64,000 nucleotides of DNA from Isoetes taiwanensis (lineage: Eukaryota; Streptophyta; Lycopodiopsida; Isoetales; Isoetaceae): assembly GCA_021234155.1 (NCBI GenBank), contig JAJEKV010000132.1:64001-128000 (forward strand), read 5' to 3'. The position numbers and the translations under genes were made by a program. Below the pieces are notes generated by a model, which ran no database searches, was not told where the DNA came from, and was given only the letters and a program-made list of their open reading frames with translations. Of the stretch, positions 58,190-64,000 are shown one piece after another (the stretch's first letter is position 1; each line of letters opens with the position of its first letter).

Positions 58190-60590
58190 CAAAAGAGGCA
58201 AAAAATAGCAAAAGAATCTACCAGACAATGACTACATCGCTACTTCTACAAGGCTATGACACAACCTTGGCAATGTGGGAAATAGTGCAGAAAAGGTTTC
58301 TAAACTCTAAAGCTAAATGAAGCCTGATGACCAAATCTAAGCAAGAAAGCAACGATCCAAGGGTTGTCTTGAAGATTAAAAACATCAAGACGAATAACTA
58401 TATAGAGCCTGCAAGAGAAAGTATGGGTTCAATACCACAATGCAAGGGGAGCAGAGAAAAAAAGACAGGAGAATGAAATAACATGAGCAGATATTCCCCA
58501 CAATGCAGCATTTCTGTTACTAGGGTCCACTTCTCTGTTGGAGGGGCAGCCAGTCGTGTAACCCCACAATGTGACATTATGCACAGCTAGGGATTTAAAA
58601 TGTTCTAACTAGAGCATTTTTAGGTACTGAAAGGCCCATTGATGTTCAAGTACTAATAAGCTTGAGCATACTAAATACTTAAATGCTGATGCTTAAGTAA
58701 AACTCAAGTACTAATATGCTTGAGTGGCTGTTGTTTTGGACAACATGCCTTCTGTCATCATTAAGGATTGCATATAGGTTACTCCAAAAGCAGGTTCTCA
58801 AGACAAAGATCACATACTTGTTTATTTTCCTACTTCTTCATGTGTTGTTACATGTTACAGGAGTATTTTGGTATGTAAATTTTCTATTTGTCTCATTAGG
58901 AGACTGAATAAGCACGCCAGGGGGAGATGAAGAAGTAGAGATGTGAGCTCCTATAGTAATCTCCTTCTGTGCTGCTGCATGTACTTTTATTACAAAAAAT
59001 TAAAAAGTGGCACTTCCTTTTCTTCAAAAAAAAAGAAAAAAAGAAAAAAAAGAATCGAAAAAAAAAAATAAAAAAAAAATCCAACAACTCAAGTCAAATT
59101 GAAGAAATTCGCCTTACAAAAGAGACCCTCCAAGAAGCACTACAAAATGCAATTCACTTCCCAAAACCCGGCTAAGTAATACCAATTGAAGATGCATGCC
59201 AAAAGACAAAACTCACAAATACGTTTTAAAAGCACCAAACACCACCATAAAGAATGCCATTCCCAAAGCACCAATGTATACCTTCTCGGAGTAAGCATGT
59301 AACAGTCAACTCCTATAAAGAAACAAGAAGGCAAAGAAAAAGTCATGTCAGCAAATCTAGCGATCTTGGCAACAACATTCAAGGCATGAAATCAAAGCGA
59401 TGCCATATTTCATAAAATCGCGTCTATGAGTCTAGCAAACTTAACAACAAACAAGGGTATGACCGGTAAAACAATAACCTATCTCATCAAAATGAATAAA
59501 CACAACTATAAAGATGTAAGCCATCTAAAGTAGAAGCATGTTGGCGTCAAAGAACGTTCATCAACTTTGTCCGACCCAAAATGGAACAAAAAAAATGATT
59601 AAACAATGATATGACTATGGAATGATTGAAAGCAGGACCTAAGCTAACCAACCATGCACGATAGTCAACTCTTATAGTAGGTAGTCTAGCCCACAAGAAA
59701 AAGAAATGAACAAAGGTGAAAGCAAGGCTCGAAAGACAACTAATCTGAGCGATCTTACATGAACCACCACACAACTAGTATAAGAATGAACCAAAGTAAA
59801 ATGGTGTTCGAAAGCAATCATGAGAGAACATGGACAAAGCTTGAAATTGACAGGTGCAAAACTGCAAGAGCCATAACATGCTAGCAAAATTAGGCCTAAA
59901 GAACCATAGAAGTAAGTTAGCAACGTTGGAAAACGACTAGGCTATACCAAACTCATACCTAATTCAACCCAGTAACAAACACCAACCTCAAGCATACTAT
60001 AGTGCATCCAATTTACCAGGAGCTGGTATAATAAAACGAATTCAGAAATTTAACAAAGCTCTAGATTGACTAAGGGAAAAAGCAAGATTGTGCATCGCTT
60101 GAGAGTGACAAGTCGCATAAACACAGAGAGGACAAATCAAGACTATACATGCCTCTATGTCTATAGTGCCAAAAAGGCGAACTAAGCAAATAAAGCACTT
60201 CAAACCACAGATGAACAACCAATTTTGAAGCATCATTAAAACAAGTACTTATCCCTCCAAGTGTTTAAATGGGTGAGCACTACAAGAACTTCAAACTAAT
60301 ACAAAAATCTTAAGACCCAATTAAGATGAACAGAAAGCAAAGTTTATAGTCCAAGAGAAATGCAAAGTAGTGCATGGATAATATATGAGAGGCTACAGTC
60401 ACAATAATGGTGCCAATACCAAGTATACCATAACCACCATATGGCAATAAAGTCGTGTATAGAAAAATTCCAACTCCATAAAGGCTCATTGGTCCTTGCT
60501 CTAACCCTACCATTTGTAAAATGCCTAAAAGCTTGAGCTCAGAACGTCCAACCTCAAAAATTAAACATAACATGTAAACTCCGGGTTCTC
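58190..60590. other. AT-rich spacer, no recognised gene
   Basis: Contains a repeated caagtactaataagcttgag phrase (58648 and 58703) and a long A-rich tract (59020-59080). All ORFs here are short and without domains; the Lys-rich one across the A tract is an artefact of composition. Confidence 0.45.
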
Positions 60591-62457
60591 AAGTTTATGC
60601 AAAACTTGCAAATAAGAAGCCTAAAGGTACTCAGAGTTGTTCTAAATTATTGAAGAAGAAAAAAGATGCTCCAAAATGTATAGATGATCTATAAAAGAAG
60701 AAAAAGAAATCTCAAGAAGAAAGCAAGGAGAAAACTAAGGAGGATGCAAAAAATAAGAAAAGAAAATCTCAGGAAGAGGGGAAGGAGAAAGTGGCAAAAA
60801 AAAGAGGCACAGATGCCAATGCCGTAAAGATACCAAATGCAAATGATAGAGCCATAATTTGCTTACCAAAAAGATCACCAAAAGATGCTATTATTGACGT
60901 TTTGCCATTAAACATGAAGTCAGATGATAGAAAAAAGGCTATGGGTAGTGCAGCAAGTTCAAAGAAGAAGAACAAACAGGAACTTAACACTGAAGAGGCA
61001 GTTCAAGAAGATTCAAAGTATTTTATATTCGGTTTTCCGCTTCCCATTATGATTTCATAACTGCATCATTCCTGACTTTAGTAAATCTAAGAAGTTTGTG
61101 CAATGGAATTATCGAAAATTCAATCCAAGTCATGTTCAGTGGCTGAGAAATGAAATGTTGAGGCATCCTACTAGCACTCTAGAGACTGCTGACTACATTA
61201 CGACCTCTTTGTATAAAGAATTTAGATGAAGTTTGCAGCAAAGAGATGAGGTTTGTAGTAATAGCCGGTCAACATTCCATGAGGGCGATGCAGTTGCTTT
61301 CAAATGAAAGTCTAGAATACAGGAAAAGGTGGGGCATGCGCGCAGCTAGGATCATTGCTCATGATACACCAATGCTAAAGTTAATGGAAATCTCGTCTGA
61401 GGCGAACAAAAGAATGAAAATAATAAATTTGTCTCACCTTTTCTAGACCAAATTGAGCAGGCTAGGGCACAATGGGAAATTATAAAATGCCCTACAAAAC
61501 CAGTTCAAGGAAAGGCGACCAGTGCAGAGTTTAAGGTGATCTTTTTGTTTTATTATTTTATGCAAAACTTCACGCATCCAACATGTGAAAAGTTAAAGTT
61601 TCTTAACATTTAAATGTTCATGATTCAACTTCCAACTAGTGTTGGAAGTTTCTAACAAACATAATTTTACCATGCAGAAGTTTGGTGAAATTGCAAAAGT
61701 TACATTTGGAGGTAAGGCATCAGTTTCTGTGATCTACAACCTTTTAACAATAGAGAGAAATATATTTGATAAGTGGAGCAAAGCTATTGATCTGTATAAC
61801 AAGGGCGATTTGCTTGATTGGCAAGGAAATACTGGAGGTGCTAGAAGTGGAAAAGAAATAAACTTATCATTGTTTCGTTGTACGCAACAATTAAACATTA
61901 AGGAATTAGAAGATGTTGCAAATGCATTACTGGAAGGCTCAATTACTTGGAAGAGCAAGAAGGCAAATGAACGGGGGCTAGAACATGTGGCAGAGTATGC
62001 TGATCAGATGAAAGAGTGTCGAGTCCTAAAGAAGGGCATGTTAACTCATATGAAGAATTATACACGTGACTAGAACTTGACTTTGTCAAAGTTATTTGCA
62101 GAAAGTCCTACAATCGCTTCCTCATGGGAACAGCTTAGAGGCTATTGTTCAGCATGGTGCAAAGAAGTTTTGGATAAAAGTAAAAGTAGTAGTATGCCAA
62201 GCCTTGCTACTGATCAGCTTGAAGCCATGTGGGATACAGATCATGGGCATGTTAGAATGGACCATAAAGTTGTTGTTGTGTACAACATAAGACCAAGGGT
62301 TATAAGGACTAGAGATGTAAGGGTTTTTGAGAAAGGGAGAACTATAGATTTAATTGTAGTTCACACACAAGAAGGATGGAAGAAAAAAGATTTTGAAGAC
62401 ATTATTGGTTTGGTGGCTGATATCAATAAAGAGGTATGTTGTGATAAAGCATTATAG
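60591..62457 (+). pseudogene. Decayed gene with a ParB-like domain
   Basis: The N-terminal part is Lys-rich with two KSQEE(S/G)KEK repeats (60590-60800), broken by a TAA at 60692. A segment FVQWNYRKFNPSHVQWLRNE then LETADYITTSLY precedes, after a frameshift near 61230, RFVVIAGQHSMRAMQLLSN (61246). The latter resembles the GQHRxxA box of ParB/sulfiredoxin-fold proteins, which bind nucleic acid or nucleotides. An intron (61536-61677, GTGATC to CATGCAG) leads to KFGEIAKVTFGGKASVSVIY and a long helical region; a TAG at 62071 interrupts it before FAESPTIASSWEQLRGY and the end at 62457. I recall ParB-like proteins in eukaryotic transposon-rich DNA, but the role here is unknown. Confidence 0.5.
61536..61677 (+). 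other. Intron in the ParB-like gene (142 bp)
   Basis: TTTAAG|GTGATC donor, pyrimidine-poor but clear CATGCAG acceptor, and a coding frame on either side. Confidence 0.6.
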
Positions 62458-62464
62458 TTTAATA

Positions 62465-62496
62465 TCTTACTAGTTATGGTGCCCGGCGTTGCCGGG
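62465..62496 (+). mobile_element. Helitron-like 5' end motif
   Basis: After an A, the sequence starts TCTTACTAGTTATGG and has a perfect CCCGGC-GTT-GCCGGG hairpin (62482-62496). The phrase gtgcccggcgttgccggg resembles the 5' end of many non-autonomous plant Helitrons as I remember them. No matching 3' CTRR end was identified in the window. Confidence 0.35.
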
Positions 62497-62524
62497 CTTA
62501 CTAAGAATTTGATTAGGCAGTCAT

Positions 62525-62922
62525 TTCATTATTGGCTGGATTAGACAATGTGGCTTGGAAAAGGCAAGGGTAATATAGAAGTACTTCTTTAGATTGATTG
62601 ACATAATATAGATTTTGTGTACGTAGTCTTTAACACATTGAACCTAAATATACGATAGAAACCCTTTTATAGTGTGGCATGCTAGTAGATGAGATAAATT
62701 AAATTCAACTTTGAGAGCCATATGATTGCTTTTCATTATTGGCTGGATTAGACAATGTGGCTTGGAAAAGGCAAGAGTTTAGATTGATTGACATAATATA
62801 GATTTTATGTATGTAGTATTTAACACATTGAGCCTAAATGTACGATAGAAACCCTTTTATAGTGTGGCATGCTAGTAGATGAGATAAATTAAATTCAACT
62901 TTGAGAGCCATATGATTGCTTG
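62525..62922 (+). repeat. Tandem repeat of ~207/191 bp, two copies
   Basis: Copies start at ttcattattggctggattag at 62525 and 62732. The second lacks ~16 bp (gggtaatatagaagtact region). Otherwise they are nearly identical. Confidence 0.88.
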
Positions 62923-63064
62923 AATATGATCTATGCACCATAACTTAACAACTCGGCCCACTCACTTTTGTGCTCATAAACGCATGCTTCACTCAGATTG
63001 TCGGGCCTACCAACTATATATTATAAGGAGTTTGAATCTATAGGTGTCCAATAGCATAAGAAGT

Positions 63065-63190
63065 TGTATCGCCAAGTGTGTTGGTCTAAGCTATTATGTA
63101 GATTTTGTTGGAAGAGCGGACCAGCTATTGTTGTATCGCCAAGTGCATTGGTCTAGGCTATTATGTAGATTTTGTTGGAAGAGCAAACCA
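63065..63190 (+). repeat. Tandem repeat of ~66 bp, two copies
   Basis: ttgtatcgccaagtg... to ...ttggaagagc(g/a)(g/a)acca occurs twice, at 63065 and 63131. Confidence 0.85.
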
Positions 63191-63458
63191 ATATATCGGT
63201 GACTGCAATGCATAAACGCAGTTTTTTTCCATATAGAATTTTATGTATATGGTATTTCGAGAACTTAAACCTGGTTATCTTATGCTGGACCCATTATGAG
63301 ATGTTGTGATTATAGGGCATGTGACTAACGCTTACAAATAAATTGTTCCTTGCATATATATTTTCATGTATATGAGCATAGAAGGTTTGACATAGGCACT
63401 ATCGTGAAAATAATAATTGGAAAATGATATCATACGTTAGTTATACATACTATTAAGC

Positions 63459-63662
63459 AATATGTAGCATAATAACAGGGGGTTTCTTTTGTGTTTTTGT
63501 ACGATATTTACTAAGGTTTTTCTATGATTTTGTTGCTGTATTCAACTAGGTGTACTAAATAGTATTTCTAGAGTGCTCCATTTTTTAGCCGTTGATTTTT
63601 GATGAGAGATAGAATTGTATGGCCGTGATTAAATTTATCTATCTGTCACACAGGATGCACCA
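63459..63662 (+). mobile_element. Divergent relative of the SINE-like element
   Basis: Starts aatatgtagcataataacag, matching the 5' end of the elements at 53697 and 54032, and ends with a ggccgtgatt...caggatgcacc block like their 3' end. No tRNA-type A and B boxes are recognisable, so it may be a deleted copy or a related non-SINE family. Confidence 0.45.
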
Positions 63663-64000
63663 CAATGCTTTTTTGATATTTAGGGTTTCTATTGGCCTCC
63701 GTTTCTGATGCTGTGCAGGGCGACAAGAGAAGGCTCCAGTTTCGTGGCTATGGCAGATTGTTAAGGGAAACAAGATTGAACATGCTGCTGCTGGCTATAC
63801 AAATTCTCGTATGGAAAACAAGTGGCTGTAATTTTTGGGAAATGTGAGACCCCCTTTCACCACCGCACATGAGCTGAATGGTGGCGGCGTTAGATTGACG
63901 GAATTTTGGATTTGACAATCCTAAAGCTCTGGCTTGTAGCTTTTTTCTTTGGAAGGATGTGGGTATGCTACAGCCGAGACTATAATGTTAAAATATATTT
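63663..64000 (+). other. Window end, possible exon
   Basis: A gatgctgtgcag acceptor (63718) precedes a frame RQEKAPVSWLWQIVKGNKIE that runs to ENKWL and a stop. It could be an exon of a BED-type or other transposon protein, but the evidence is thin. Confidence 0.2.

Noticed and set aside
58969-59175. Lys-rich ORF in the A tract
   Set aside because: Made of homopolymer A runs; no support for coding.

Overview
The window looks like transposon-dominated DNA from a land-plant nuclear genome. The signs are plant-type Ty1/copia and gypsy remnants, BED/hAT-like transposases with GT-AG introns, DUF7869 and DUF8039 protein fragments, a tRNA-derived SINE, TATA-box promoters and very low density of ordinary genes. 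The lineage cannot be fixed from sequence alone; a large-genome plant such as a fern would fit, but that is a guess.

Layout. 1-6361: a copia element interrupted by foreign DNA (including a LINE tail), whose 3' end (RT remnant, polypurine tract, 203-bp LTR and flank) is duplicated in tandem with a ~1.02-kb period. 6752-10101: decayed BED/hAT-like transposase gene A. 10205-34110: four head-to-tail ~6-kb units. Each starts just after gene A and ends inside the first coding exon of a second hAT-like gene (B), so B has three extra promoter/first-exon copies; the real body of B follows the last unit (33769-36144). Each unit carries a minisatellite of two alternating 19-mers, a minus-strand gypsy LTR end, and a perfect palindrome beside a TATA box. 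36.1-41 kb: short tandem repeats, a long inverted repeat, and one intact-looking Myb/SANT-like gene (37634-38251), the best candidate for a conventional protein. 41080-45598: a GC-rich minus-strand LINE (ORF1-like, APE endonuclease, RT) inserted in one copy of a local duplication whose other copy keeps the empty site. 46.9-49.7 kb: two long, lightly damaged ORFs converging tail to tail, a DDE-like transposase candidate and an unknown protein. 49.7-57.1 kb: small acidic-protein genes, many short CACGCC/GGCGTG palindromes, a DUF7869 transposase-like gene split by two SINE copies, and a DUF8039 fragment. 60.6-62.5 kb: a decayed gene with a ParB-like motif. 62.5-64 kb: a Helitron-like 5' hairpin motif and short tandem repeats.

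The most unusual structure is the 24-kb array. Its three internal junctions are identical and carry a 13-nt filler that makes a perfect copy of the minisatellite 19-mer, which suggests a template-switching origin followed by amplification. Differences between the copies cluster at CAG/CTG sites and homopolymers, mainly in units 3 and 4. This may be a methylation-related base-calling artefact, so sequence in 23.5-32.1 kb should be read with caution. Almost every coding feature here is a transposon relic; no pathway or operon logic applies.
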